From positions 124,001-188,000 of the forward strand of contig JAFEAF010000001.1 of the NCBI GenBank assembly GCA_018266555.1: DNA of 64,000 nt, read 5' to 3'. Position numbers and translations under genes: made by a program. How positions within the stretch are numbered: the first letter of the stretch is position 1; the number at the start of each line of letters is the position of its first letter. Origin of the DNA: Bacteroidota bacterium. GTDB lineage: Bacteria > Bacteroidota > Bacteroidia > Chitinophagales > Chitinophagaceae. Positions 8,852 through 18,555 of this stretch are shown here, piece after piece. Under the pieces are notes generated by a model that saw only the letters and a program-made list of their open reading frames with translations, had not been told where the DNA came from and did no database searches.

Positions 8852-10471
8852 TTAGTAGCCTGGGTTTTGAATCAGGTTAGCATTAGCGCTGACTTCCGGA
8901 GCAGGAATCGGGTATAAGTTTCGAAAAGATTCTACACCTGTACCATTAGCAATATTGCCTTTCCATGGCCATAAATATGCTGAAGTAGTGAATTTATTGA
9001 ACCGGATCAAATCAGTACGTCGGAAACATTCCCAATATAATTCTCTGCCTCTTTCATCCAGTATAAAATTCAAAGTCAACTGGGATGAATTAATATTTCC
9101 GGAAGTATTGCCGTAAGCTCTTGTTCTAAGTGCATTGATATAATTGAGTGCTGTTGCCGCATCACCATTGGTAGCGCCTCTGAGTACTGCTTCAGCATAA
9201 ATAAGATATTGTTCTCCCAACCGGAACAAGGGCATATCAATACCTACACCAAGATTGCCGCCTTGTGTATATCCCTGGCTACCATCCCGGTTAAGATTTT
9301 TAAATTTTATTGCTGCAAAACCATCCGAAGTACGATCTGTAATATCAATTTTCCTGTTCGTAGTAAAAAACTGCGACCTTTTATCAAGGGTACCGGTATA
9401 ATCAGGAAATAAATTGGGAAGATTTTTTGTTACCCTGTTACCACCCCAGCCGGAAACTCCCACCACTGAAGCTGGTATATCGCCACTGGCACCTGCATAC
9501 ACAATGTAATTGGTGCCTCCATAATTCTGTGATTTTTGGCCGTCATAATTGATTGTGAAAATAAACTCGTTCGTACATTTATAATTGTCATTTAAAAACA
9601 ACCAATTGGAATTTGTTTCCAAACTATATCCCGCATCAATTACTTTTTTAGAATAGGTTACTGCATCATTATATCTTGCAGTTCCGGTGTACACCTGGGC
9701 ATTCAAATACATCCGTGCTAATAAAGCCCACGCTGCTGCTCTGTCGGCCCTGCCATAAACATTTGTTCTTGGTGCCGGCAATTTGGTTTCCAGGTCTTTT
9801 AATTCTGATTCGATATAATTAAACAAATCTGCACGCTTGATTTGTGGGGGTAATGTAGCGCCAATAGCATCCTTTTCAGTAGAAAAAGATGGATTCCCAA
9901 AACAATCCATTAAAACCCAATATTGAAATGCTCTCAGGAACCGGGCTTCGGGAATATAAGCCCTGATAGTATCCGCACTACTTCCTGTAATTCCTCTCTT
10001 GGATAAATTAGCATCTGAACATTGCCTGATGAATTCATTACACAATAAAATTTGATAAGATGAACGTATAAATAAGCCTTCTAACATACGATTACTGGAT
10101 GACCAGTTCATATTGTGAAAATCATGCAGGCCGGCATCAGTATTGCTATTCCAGGAAGAATTGTCAATAGCCTCATCGGTGCTTAGCTCCTGCACATTCC
10201 AGAACATGCGTAAAAAATCAGAGTTACCTTCATCAATAACATTTGTACTTATATCAGGATTACCAGAACCTCCCTGGTTACCCGTTAAAGCAAAAGCGCC
10301 ATAGATTTTTGCAAATCCTTCTTTATAACCCTGTGGGGTACTATAGGCTACATCAACCGTTACACCGTTGGTGGGTTTTAAGTCCAATAGTTTTTTACAG
10401 GAAGAAAAGCTTAATGCAAAAAGCATTGAAGCTAAAAAGGTGATTAAAATATTTTGTTTCATAATATTCAT
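8852..10471 (-). CDS. SusD/RagB-family nutrient-binding outer-membrane lipoprotein
   Basis: A 539-residue SusD homologue that captures oligosaccharide at the surface and acts as lid for the SusC channel. The N-terminus has a lipoprotein signal (SFSSCKKLLDLKP, C25; the CKKxLD start is typical). TPR-like helical segments include RAFQYWVLMDCFGNPSF, and the C-terminus has the SusD signature region ALNYINALRTRAYG...ILDERGRELYWECFRRTDLIRF, ending NPGY. The SusC gene is 18 bases upstream. Shared operon and length fit the family. Confidence 0.95.
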   Translation of the reverse strand: MNIMKQNILITFLASMLFALSFSSCKKLLDLKPTNGVTVDVAYSTPQGYKEGFAKIYGAFALTGNQGGSGNPDISTNVIDEGNSDFLRMFWNVQELSTDEAIDNSSWNSNTDAGLHDFHNMNWSSSNRMLEGLFIRSSYQILLCNEFIRQCSDANLSKRGITGSSADTIRAYIPEARFLRAFQYWVLMDCFGNPSFSTEKDAIGATLPPQIKRADLFNYIESELKDLETKLPAPRTNVYGRADRAAAWALLARMYLNAQVYTGTARYNDAVTYSKKVIDAGYSLETNSNWLFLNDNYKCTNEFIFTINYDGQKSQNYGGTNYIVYAGASGDIPASVVGVSGWGGNRVTKNLPNLFPDYTGTLDKRSQFFTTNRKIDITDRTSDGFAAIKFKNLNRDGSQGYTQGGNLGVGIDMPLFRLGEQYLIYAEAVLRGATNGDAATALNYINALRTRAYGNTSGNINSSQLTLNFILDERGRELYWECFRRTDLIRFNKFTTSAYLWPWKGNIANGTGVESFRNLYPIPAPEVSANANLIQNPGY

Positions 10472-10489
10472 TTATTAAGTTGAATAGAT

Positions 10490-13471
10490 TTAGAAATCAA
10501 GGCCGAGGCTTAAAACAAAAGTTCTTGGTCTTGGATACCCGTTATTATCAATGCCTCCGTAGATCTCCGGATCTAAACCTTTATATTTTGTTATCGTAAA
10601 TACATTTTGCACTGATGCGTTCAGACGGAGGTTTACATTTTTACTGATTTCGCCTACGTTATATCCAATATTGATATTATCCAATTTCAGGAAAGATGCA
10701 TTCTGTACATAATAATTGGATTGATAATAATTCCCTACCCCCTGGAAGCCTGTATTCAACACATCAGAACTTTGATTGGCGAGAAATGACGAGAATAGGA
10801 ATTTACTGATTGCTCCGTTGGTAGCCACATTATTGTAAACATAGTTACCTAAGTTAGCACGAAATGTAAATGCAAGACTCCACTCTTTGTAATTTATATT
10901 GGAGTTAAATCCAAAAAACCATTTTGGAATACTGGATTTAAAGAGAATCAGGTCACTGGTATTAATAATACCATCCCTGTTTTCATCTTCATACAAATTT
11001 TCAATCGGCTTTCCTGTTGTTTTATCATAAATCTGCTTAAAGACATAAAAAGTTCCTCTTTCGTATCCAACCGCATTGGCGATAATACCTCCATTGCCAC
11101 CAATACCAGCTATCTGGTTAATATAGTTTGGATCATTATTAATAGTAAGCTTGGTTATCTTGTTTTTGTTGTACGTAGCATTGAAAGAAATATCCCATGT
11201 CAGGTTTCTGGTTTTTATTGGCGTTATGTTTACAGTGAATTCAACGCCTTTATTTTCCATGCTTCCTACATTAGCAACTATAGTATTTGCAAAATTTGTA
11301 AATGCAGGTTGTGTAATCTGGTTCAGCAAATCAGTTGTTTTCTTGTAATAAAATTCTATGGAACCGGATAAACGGTTGTTGAAAAACCCGTAGTCAATTC
11401 CGAGATTGGAAGTGGCGGTCTGCTCCCATTTTCTGTTGGCATAATATCCACCCGGCCTATACATTTGATAAAATGTATTTCCAAATTGATATTCTGCTTT
11501 AAAGTCGCTTAGATTATAATAAGAAACATAATCGTAAAGGCCGATTCCATCCTGCTGACCGGTAACACCATAGCTTAAACGTAGTTTCAGATTTGTAAGG
11601 CCCTTAATATTTTTTATTCCTTTCATTTCACTAAGGCTCCACGCAATAGCGCCGGAAGGGAAATTACCCCAGCGGTTTGCCGGAGCAAATCTTGAAGACC
11701 CGTCTCTCCGGAATGAACCTGTCAGAAAAAGAATATTGTTATAAGAATAGTTAACACGTCCAAGAAATGACATGATCCGGTTTTGCGGTTTGTCGTATGA
11801 ATACTGGGGATAGGATGTAACAGCCGTATCGCCTGCATAGGATTTGAAATAATGGTTCGTTGTTAAGTAATCCTGGTATTCCAGGCCTGCCATAGCTTCT
11901 ATCCTGTTTTTTGAATCAATCCTTTTTGTATAGTTCAAATAGAAATTTCCAAACCAGTTATTGATATCACTTTCATAATGACTTCTTGATCCGCTATGCA
12001 CAGAACCATCCGGCGATGTGAACGACTTGTACACAGAAGCAGCGCTGTCATTCCACACTACGTTGCCATATCCTTTGGAATAATCATAGCCTGCATTCGC
12101 TATAGCATGCAGGTCGGGGAAGAAGTGAAGTTTATAATCTATCGTTGTGTTGGCGATTAACCGGTTTGCATTTCCAATATCATGTTTTTGAAATAAGTTG
12201 CCAACAGGGTTTTTGGGTGATAAAGAAGAAAGCCCCGAAACTGTATTGGGGTCCAATCTTTCCCAATACCCCCCATACCGGCTGCTTTTTGAATACACAG
12301 GTTGTGTAGGATCGAACTGGTTGGCGCCCCATACTGCGCTTGTATTTGCAAAACGGCTTTTTGAAAATGATCCAATAACATTCAAATCAATTTTCAAATG
12401 ATCATCCAGTAAAGAGGGGCTCAAATTCAAATTGGTGCTTATGCGATGCAAATACCCGGTCTTTAAAATACCGGTTTGATTCATATATCCTGCCGATAAA
12501 CGATATGGCATATTCTTTAATGAACCGGAAACGCTCAGGTTATTATCATTGGAAATTGCAGTCTGATAAATTTCATCCTGCCAATCAGTACTAGCAGTTC
12601 CAAGCAATGCCTTCTGGCTGGCACTACCGTATGTATTTACAAGATTTTTAAATTGATTTGTATTTAATACCGGGAATTTTTTTGCTAACACTCCGGCTGA
12701 AACCTGGCTTGTAAAAGAAAATTTAGGTTTACCGCTTTGTCCTTTTTTAGTTGTAATGATGATAACTCCGTTTGAAGCCCGGCTTCCGTAAATAGCGGTT
12801 GCTGACGCATCTTTTAAAATAGTAAAAGAGGCAATATCATTTGGATTCAGTAATGCGAGGGCATTCGCTACTCCGGAAATAGCTGAATTGGAAAGCGGCA
12901 TTCCATCAATTACGATCAATGGATCGTTGCTCGCATTTAATGAAGAGCCTCCCCGGATTCTAATTGTACTTCCTGAACCGGGTGCTCCGTCATTTGAAGT
13001 AATGGATACCCCGGCCACTTTACCGGAAATTAATTGTTCCGGTGTAGTGATGACTCCTTTATTAAAATCTCTCGCTTTAATCGTGCTGACAGAACCGGTC
13101 AGGTCTTTCTTTGTCGTCGTTCCATAACCGATAACCACTACCTCTGTCAACGAAGAGTTAGAAAGTGCCATCGAAACATTGATTTGTGTTCTTCCATCTA
13201 TCCGTATTTCCTGAGGTACATAACCCACAGAAGAAAAAACCAGGGTGGCTACAGAAGAACTAACAGTAATCTGATAGGAGCCATCCGAATTAGTTAATGT
13301 TCCAGAACTAGTTCCTTTTGCTAAAACAGACGCTCCGGTGAGCGGGTTCCCATTTCGGCTATCGGTAACTTTTCCTGTAATGACTCTGCCTTGTGAAAAT
13401 GCTACCTGTGAGAACAGGAGCAATGAAGGCATTACAAAATGTTTGAAAACTTTTTTGAGATGCATAAGCAA
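10490..13471 (-). CDS. SusC/RagA-family TonB-linked outer-membrane transporter
   Basis: A 993-residue TonB-dependent importer. A signal peptide (to about FSQG) is followed by a carboxypeptidase-like regulatory domain (about 28-105, VITGKVTDSRNGNPLTGASVLAKGT), the SusC-specific TonB box region EVVVIGYGTTTKKDLTGS, the plug (ISGKVAGVSI..IRIRGGSSLNASNDPLIVIDGMP..ILKDASATAIYGSRASNGVIIITTK) and a 22-strand barrel ending FVLSLGLDF. It is the first gene of the SusCDEF-like operon and imports oligosaccharide across the outer membrane in partnership with SusD. Two candidate operators lie just upstream. Confidence 0.97.
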   Translation of the reverse strand: MLMHLKKVFKHFVMPSLLLFSQVAFSQGRVITGKVTDSRNGNPLTGASVLAKGTSSGTLTNSDGSYQITVSSSVATLVFSSVGYVPQEIRIDGRTQINVSMALSNSSLTEVVVIGYGTTTKKDLTGSVSTIKARDFNKGVITTPEQLISGKVAGVSITSNDGAPGSGSTIRIRGGSSLNASNDPLIVIDGMPLSNSAISGVANALALLNPNDIASFTILKDASATAIYGSRASNGVIIITTKKGQSGKPKFSFTSQVSAGVLAKKFPVLNTNQFKNLVNTYGSASQKALLGTASTDWQDEIYQTAISNDNNLSVSGSLKNMPYRLSAGYMNQTGILKTGYLHRISTNLNLSPSLLDDHLKIDLNVIGSFSKSRFANTSAVWGANQFDPTQPVYSKSSRYGGYWERLDPNTVSGLSSLSPKNPVGNLFQKHDIGNANRLIANTTIDYKLHFFPDLHAIANAGYDYSKGYGNVVWNDSAASVYKSFTSPDGSVHSGSRSHYESDINNWFGNFYLNYTKRIDSKNRIEAMAGLEYQDYLTTNHYFKSYAGDTAVTSYPQYSYDKPQNRIMSFLGRVNYSYNNILFLTGSFRRDGSSRFAPANRWGNFPSGAIAWSLSEMKGIKNIKGLTNLKLRLSYGVTGQQDGIGLYDYVSYYNLSDFKAEYQFGNTFYQMYRPGGYYANRKWEQTATSNLGIDYGFFNNRLSGSIEFYYKKTTDLLNQITQPAFTNFANTIVANVGSMENKGVEFTVNITPIKTRNLTWDISFNATYNKNKITKLTINNDPNYINQIAGIGGNGGIIANAVGYERGTFYVFKQIYDKTTGKPIENLYEDENRDGIINTSDLILFKSSIPKWFFGFNSNINYKEWSLAFTFRANLGNYVYNNVATNGAISKFLFSSFLANQSSDVLNTGFQGVGNYYQSNYYVQNASFLKLDNINIGYNVGEISKNVNLRLNASVQNVFTITKYKGLDPEIYGGIDNNGYPRPRTFVLSLGLDF

Positions 13472-13510
13472 TCATTAAGGTGTTTAGAAATTCAATTAAT
13501 AGCTAAGTAA

Positions 13511-13527
13511 TGTGTATTGGGCACACA
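13511..13527. promoter_or_regulatory. Candidate 17-bp operator upstream of susC, shared with the GH13 gene
   Basis: TGTGTATTGGGCACACA is an imperfect palindrome with TGTGT/ACACA ends, 40 bases upstream of the SusC start. Read on the coding strand it shares 13 of 17 positions with the site at 18556-18572 upstream of the GH13 gene, including the half-site AATACACA. In both places a TAnnTTAG-like or TTACTTAG element follows a short way downstream. Confidence 0.5.
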
Positions 13528-13574
13528 ATATAGATTTTTTTATACTTCAAAAATTTTTATCACGAAAAAAAATT

Positions 13575-13590
13575 ATGTAAACGTTTGCAT
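13575..13590. promoter_or_regulatory. Candidate LacI-family operator upstream of susC
   Basis: ATGTAAACGTTTGCAT is a 16-bp palindrome with one mismatched pair and a central CG, the form bound by LacI/CcpA-type repressors. It lies in the gap between the LacI gene stop (13637) and the SusC start (13471), about 105 bases upstream of susC. The adjacent regulator is the obvious ligand. A lone half-site (TTGTTTACA, about 14672-14680) precedes the LacI gene itself. Confidence 0.65.
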
Positions 13591-13636
13591 AAATTACATC
13601 TATATCAGTTGTTAGGTTACTAATAGTGTTAGATAT

Positions 13637-14662
13637 CTATCTTTTTCCTGCAGAAGATTCCCTGCAAATAAGAAGAGGTTCCAGTACAATTTTTTGCTGC
13701 TCGGGCACCGGCAATTTCTTTGATTCGATCCGTGCCACCAAAAGCTCCAGTGCCGATTCTCCCATCCGGATCGTTTGTTGCTCTACCGTAGATAAAGTAG
13801 GTGTAATATGCTGGCCAAACAATTCATTTGCAAATCCTACTACTCCAAATTCAGCGGGCAATCTGATTTTTTGTTCTTTTAATTCACTGATCACTCCTAA
13901 AGCTGTATAATCTTCTGCTGCAAAAACGGCATCGGGGGGGGCAGCAATAGATAGTAGCTTTCGTGCCCCATCTTTTCCTGATTCAATGGAAATATTCCCG
14001 TTAACTATAAGGGATGAATCCGCTTTTATTTTATGGGCTTGCAATGCTCCCAAATATCCTCTCTGCCGGTCGTAAAAATTTTTCAAATGCTGCGGCCCGG
14101 AAATATGAGCAATTCTTTGGTACCCCTGTACTATTAAATGTTCCGTTGCCATAAATGCACCCTTATAATCATCAACAACAACGGAATCTGTTGCTATATC
14201 ATTAATAGTGCGGTCAAATAAAATGATAGGAATATTTCTTTCAGTTATTTCATAAAAATGAGCGCAGCTGGTATTGTTTTTGGCCGGCGAAACCAATATC
14301 CCATCCACCCGTGCCGATAAAAAAGTTTGCATACCTTTTTCTTCATGTTCCCGGCTCTCATTTGACTGGTATAAAATAATATTATATCCTTTACTGCTAG
14401 CAGCTTTTTCAATTCCATGAATCACCGATCCGAAAAAATTGATTTCAGCACTTGGTATAATCACTCCTATCAAACGGGTCTTTCCTGAACGTAAAGAAGA
14501 CGCAACGCTGTTTTTTTTATAGTTTAATTTGGAGGCTGCTTGTTGTACTGACTGTTTCGTTTTATCGCTTATCCCCGGGTGATTACTTAATGCACGGGAC
14601 ACCGTGGCAGGTGTAATATTCAATTCCCTGGCAATATCGGTAATAGTGACTTTCTGACTCAC
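13637..14662 (-). CDS. LacI-family transcriptional regulator
   Basis: A 341-residue repressor/activator. Residues 4-50 are the LacI helix-turn-helix and hinge (VTITDIARELNITPATVSRALSNHPGISDKTK), and about 60-335 the periplasmic-binding-protein-like effector domain (GVIIPSAEINFFGSVIHGIEKAA; DGILVSPAKN; GFANELFGQHITPTLSTVEQ). The start is GTG at 14662, the only one keeping the full HTH. It probably senses a sugar released by the locus and binds the palindrome at 13575-13590 upstream of susC. Separated by 144 bases from the Nudix gene, it likely has its own promoter. Confidence 0.95.
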   Translation of the reverse strand: MSQKVTITDIARELNITPATVSRALSNHPGISDKTKQSVQQAASKLNYKKNSVASSLRSGKTRLIGVIIPSAEINFFGSVIHGIEKAASSKGYNIILYQSNESREHEEKGMQTFLSARVDGILVSPAKNNTSCAHFYEITERNIPIILFDRTINDIATDSVVVDDYKGAFMATEHLIVQGYQRIAHISGPQHLKNFYDRQRGYLGALQAHKIKADSSLIVNGNISIESGKDGARKLLSIAAPPDAVFAAEDYTALGVISELKEQKIRLPAEFGVVGFANELFGQHITPTLSTVEQQTIRMGESALELLVARIESKKLPVPEQQKIVLEPLLICRESSAGKR

Positions 14663-14806
14663 TATTTAAAGTTGTTTACATTAAAAAAAATCTCAGACTG
14701 TTGAAAATTTTCAAAATATAAAGGCTTAAGGTTGCTCAGTTACAAGAGTAGAAAACCGCAAATGTTTTCGATGTTAAATATAGAACCCAGTTAATAACGA
14801 TCCGGT

Positions 14807-15547
14807 CTATTTTGAAAAAATATTTTCTAAAACAGGTTTTTGTTTTTTTGAAACTTTCTTTTTCCTGTAAGCCTGCTTGAGCGAATATAGTTTGCCTGGC
14901 CGGTGCGGAACTTCATTTTCCATTTCTTCAAGATCTTCGAGCCAGCCTTTCAGGGCAATTTTTTTCCGGAAATTCCTGCGATCCAGGTTAATGCCTAAAA
15001 TAGATTCATATAATTCCTGTAGTTCCCTGAGTGAAAATTTTTCGGGTAACAGATTAAATGCAACGGGGAATTCCATCACCTGCTCCCTCAAACGTTGAAG
15101 GCAGGAATCTAAAATGATCTTGTGATCAAAAGCGAGTTTTTTAATTTCTTTTACAGGATGCCAATGTAATTCATTTTGATCCACGCTTAATTTTTGATGC
15201 TTGATATCAATCAGCGAATAATAAGCAGTTGTAATAACCCTGCCCGAAACGTGACGATCAATACTGCCGAAAGTACGAACCTGCTCCAGGTACAGATCAT
15301 CCATCCCGGTTCTTTGTTTTAAAACTCTATATGGTGCGCTGTCTAAATCTTCATCGGGGCGTACTAAATCACCCAGCAAAGAATACAATCCTGAAAATTC
15401 CTCAAGGTCAGATTTGATCAGCAATACCTGTAACTTTTTATCCTGGTAACAAAATATGACACAATCCACGGAGATGGCAATATTGAAATATTCAAGGTGG
15501 CTGATCTTTTCAATTTCTGCTGTCTTCAACTTTAAATTTTTGTCCAT
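14807..15547 (-). CDS. Nudix-type transcriptional regulator (NrtR/AraR-like) with degenerate Nudix box
   Basis: A 246-residue protein with an N-terminal Nudix fold (about 20-155) and a C-terminal winged helix (about 165-230, FSLRELQELYESILGINLDRRNFRKKI). Where a Nudix box needs REUXEEXGU the protein has RVLKQRTGM, so the metal-binding glutamates are missing and it is probably a ligand sensor rather than a hydrolase. Nudix regulators of this layout control NAD metabolism (NrtR) or, in Bacteroides, arabinose use (AraR). It begins 20 bases after the GH13 stop, so it is co-transcribed with that enzyme and may control it. The ligand is inferred to be a sugar or sugar derivative. Confidence 0.85.
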   Translation of the reverse strand: MDKNLKLKTAEIEKISHLEYFNIAISVDCVIFCYQDKKLQVLLIKSDLEEFSGLYSLLGDLVRPDEDLDSAPYRVLKQRTGMDDLYLEQVRTFGSIDRHVSGRVITTAYYSLIDIKHQKLSVDQNELHWHPVKEIKKLAFDHKIILDSCLQRLREQVMEFPVAFNLLPEKFSLRELQELYESILGINLDRRNFRKKIALKGWLEDLEEMENEVPHRPGKLYSLKQAYRKKKVSKKQKPVLENIFSK

Positions 15548-15567
15548 TTAGTTTTAGTTGAGCAAGT

Positions 15568-18477
15568 TTAATGTGACATAATGATTTTCACCGGCGCTGT
15601 TTTACCATTAATCTGAACGGTCAGTAAATAACTACCACCGGAAAATTTATTTAACGGTAGGCTCATTGAAATGGTATGTTGCCCCTTCACCATAAACCCT
15701 GAATAAACAGTACCGATTTTTTGACCTTGAATATTAAAAATATCCACCTCTACTTTTCCGCTTTCGGGTGTATTCAGATCAATCACCGAACTTATTGTGA
15801 CCGGATTAGGAAAAACTTTCACAGACAAAATATCGGATGGGGGCGGAACATTACCAACAGCAGTAACCACCGCATTACCAATATTTCTATTTAAATAAAC
15901 ATGATATTCGCCGGGCTGTAAGGTAATGGATTGTGCAACACCTGTGGCAGATATTGTTGCTGTACTTAAATAATCATACCAGGTACCCGCATTCTGAAAT
16001 GTGATGGTAGAAGTTTGCGGTGTTACATCAAAATTACCTACGACAAGCAGGTTGGAAGTATCCGTAGTAATTGCAAAATATTTTATCGAGCTGCTGAGAT
16101 CCCAACTGATCCGGTTGGTAGTAAAATCATTTCTATACAGCGGATGAAATCGAAGTTTGATCAGGGCTGCAAAAATATCATGCAGCCGCTGCCTTTGAAT
16201 ATTTTGCAAATAATCCCAGCGAATGGGTTTAGGATCTGTCCGGCAATTAGAATTTACGGTTCCATCCTGGCAATAGTTGATGGGAAAATCATACCCCATT
16301 TCGCCAAACTCCCAAAACATTTTTGGCCCTGGGATAGTGAACAAAAACGCCCCGCTCATTTCAATTCTTTTCAATGCTGTATTCAGATCCTTGATATTAT
16401 AACTACCGGCGCTGTTCCCAAATTGAAGGTTTTTATACATCATACGTTCTTCATCATGGCTTTCCATATATGTAACTAAGTAAGGATTGGTCCAGCCCCT
16501 GTTTGTAAAGATACCTCCCTGGAAATTCCAGTCGGTGCTATATCCCATAGAGGCTTGTTCATAATTATATGCCATATTTCCCCAAAGCATCATTCCGTAG
16601 TTGGATAATTCAGTTTCTTCTGTATTTACGGCAAAATGTTCCAGTATGGCATAGCTACCCGGAGATTTCAATTGAAGTGTATCATAATATCTTTTCCAGA
16701 TAGCAATACGGCTGGCATCATAAGCAGACCATGCATTCACATCGCAGTTATTGCCATTGTTATCGCAAGTCTGTGTTTGAGTAAATCCTTTAGAGAGATC
16801 AAAACGATACCCATCAATTTTATAATTTACAAGCCAGTATTCCATTACCCGGCTTACAAAATATCTTGTCGCAAGGCTTTCATGATTCATGTCATAACCC
16901 ACATTATATGGATGTTTCGGCACCGGGTTGAACCAAGGATTATTGGCAGCAGGACGATTATTGGCGGCATCCCAATACAGTTGTACCAATGGTGATAGCC
17001 CGAAAGAATGATTCAATGCGATATCCATAACCACAGCTATGCCCTTTTTATGACAGGAATCAATGAATACTTTTAGTGTATTGGCCGGCCCATAATATTT
17101 ATCAGGGGCAAAATAAAAATCCGGATTATAACCCCAACTCAGGTTTCCTTCAAATTCATTAAACGGCATTATTTCAACTGCATTCACACCGAGATTCTTT
17201 AAATAATTTAAAGTATCCTTCAATGTATTCCAGTCATGATTGGCTACAAAATCACGGAGCAGTAATTCATAAATGACAAGATTTCTTTTATCAGGCCGAT
17301 TGAAATTAGGTACTTGCCAGTTGTATGCAGTTTGACCGGTTTGTATAATACTCACCACACCCGTTGTTTTTCCTGCTGGATATGCTTTCAGGTTAGGATA
17401 AGTGGATGCAGGGATCGTTCCATCGTTATAAGGATCCAGAACTTTTTCAGTATAGGGATCAGCGATTTTTAAAGTGCCATCCACTAAATACTGAAAGGCA
17501 TATTCTGTGCCTGGTGTCAGTCCCGTAATACGAAGCCACCAGTAATTTCCATCCGGAGATTTATACATTTGATATTGCGATTGTTCGGTCCAGTTGCTGC
17601 CGGGAAATTCACCGATTACAGAAACACGATTTTTAAAAGGAGCATATAATAATAAAGTCACGGCTGTATTATCAGCCTCATAATTGATGCCATCCCGGAC
17701 ACCGGAAGGAATAGGTGCAATGACTACTCCACTTGAAGCATAGAAATTCAAAGTATCTGTTTGTGTGGTAGTTCCGTCATTAGCTTCTGCCACAGCAAGC
17801 TGGTTTCCAGAGATTGTAATAAGAGGACTTGCAGTGATAGTTGTAGTATTTGGTGTTGTTTGTACCACGGTTCCGTTCAGGTACAATTTCATTGTTGAAG
17901 TTTTGTTGGCAACGGCTGTAATAGTAATGTTATCTCCCACTGATTTTGTTAATGGTTCCGGTTGTGGTATATAAGTGGGTTGAAATAGAGGAACGGTAAT
18001 TCTCGTTGCAACCATGCTATTATTATATACAGGGATGTACATATCACTGCCATCTGTATTGCGTTGGGCTTTTGACCCGTCTCCGCTTCTGAAAAGAATT
18101 GCAATTTTTTGTATCGTCTCACTTACATTGCTGATTCCAAAAAAAGTTCTCAAACTTCCACTGATGCTGTATTGCCATGTATTACTTCCTGCATAAGTAC
18201 ACTGTGCTTGTACATTTGTGGTGCCCCAGGTGAATTTTGAATATTTCCAGTCAGAAGGGCTGGCGCTTAAGTTGGTAATTACTCCAATATGAACGTAAAC
18301 ATCAGTAGTAGGAGTGTAATTCAATAAACCCTGGTTCCCCTTGCTCGCATCCATAGTGATTACCATATTTTGACTTCCGTCTGCTTCAGATGGAAATTGT
18401 GGGGACCAGCTTAAAAGTTGTGCATTTGCTTTAACGGCAAAAAAAGCGATGGAGAAAAAAAATAAATACTTCTTCAT
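15568..18477 (-). CDS. Secreted GH13 alpha-amylase-family enzyme with T9SS sorting domain
   Basis: A multidomain enzyme of 969 residues from ATG 18477, which gives a clean signal peptide (MKKYLFFFSIAFFAVKANA|Q); an ATG five codons upstream is also open. N-terminal beta-sandwich modules include a CBM48-like segment (VTLLLYAPFKNRVSVIGEF). The GH13 barrel shows VNAVEIMPFNEFEG, VMDIALNHS, nucleophile Asp in GYRFDLSKG, acid/base Glu in AILEHFA and the SHDEERM motif. The C-terminus is a type A T9SS sorting domain (VKVFPNPV...G.VEVDIFNIQGQKIG...GGSYLLTV). It should be exported through the outer membrane and surface-attached, cutting alpha-glucan. The substrate is inferred from family only. Confidence 0.92.
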   Translation of the reverse strand: MKKYLFFFSIAFFAVKANAQLLSWSPQFPSEADGSQNMVITMDASKGNQGLLNYTPTTDVYVHIGVITNLSASPSDWKYSKFTWGTTNVQAQCTYAGSNTWQYSISGSLRTFFGISNVSETIQKIAILFRSGDGSKAQRNTDGSDMYIPVYNNSMVATRITVPLFQPTYIPQPEPLTKSVGDNITITAVANKTSTMKLYLNGTVVQTTPNTTTITASPLITISGNQLAVAEANDGTTTQTDTLNFYASSGVVIAPIPSGVRDGINYEADNTAVTLLLYAPFKNRVSVIGEFPGSNWTEQSQYQMYKSPDGNYWWLRITGLTPGTEYAFQYLVDGTLKIADPYTEKVLDPYNDGTIPASTYPNLKAYPAGKTTGVVSIIQTGQTAYNWQVPNFNRPDKRNLVIYELLLRDFVANHDWNTLKDTLNYLKNLGVNAVEIMPFNEFEGNLSWGYNPDFYFAPDKYYGPANTLKVFIDSCHKKGIAVVMDIALNHSFGLSPLVQLYWDAANNRPAANNPWFNPVPKHPYNVGYDMNHESLATRYFVSRVMEYWLVNYKIDGYRFDLSKGFTQTQTCDNNGNNCDVNAWSAYDASRIAIWKRYYDTLQLKSPGSYAILEHFAVNTEETELSNYGMMLWGNMAYNYEQASMGYSTDWNFQGGIFTNRGWTNPYLVTYMESHDEERMMYKNLQFGNSAGSYNIKDLNTALKRIEMSGAFLFTIPGPKMFWEFGEMGYDFPINYCQDGTVNSNCRTDPKPIRWDYLQNIQRQRLHDIFAALIKLRFHPLYRNDFTTNRISWDLSSSIKYFAITTDTSNLLVVGNFDVTPQTSTITFQNAGTWYDYLSTATISATGVAQSITLQPGEYHVYLNRNIGNAVVTAVGNVPPPSDILSVKVFPNPVTISSVIDLNTPESGKVEVDIFNIQGQKIGTVYSGFMVKGQHTISMSLPLNKFSGGSYLLTVQINGKTAPVKIIMSH

Positions 18478-18555
18478 GAGCAAGCAGTTCATTTCTTAAT
18501 TTTATTTCGTTATCACAAAACAATTACAAGCAGAAAGGACAACTAAGATAATAAA

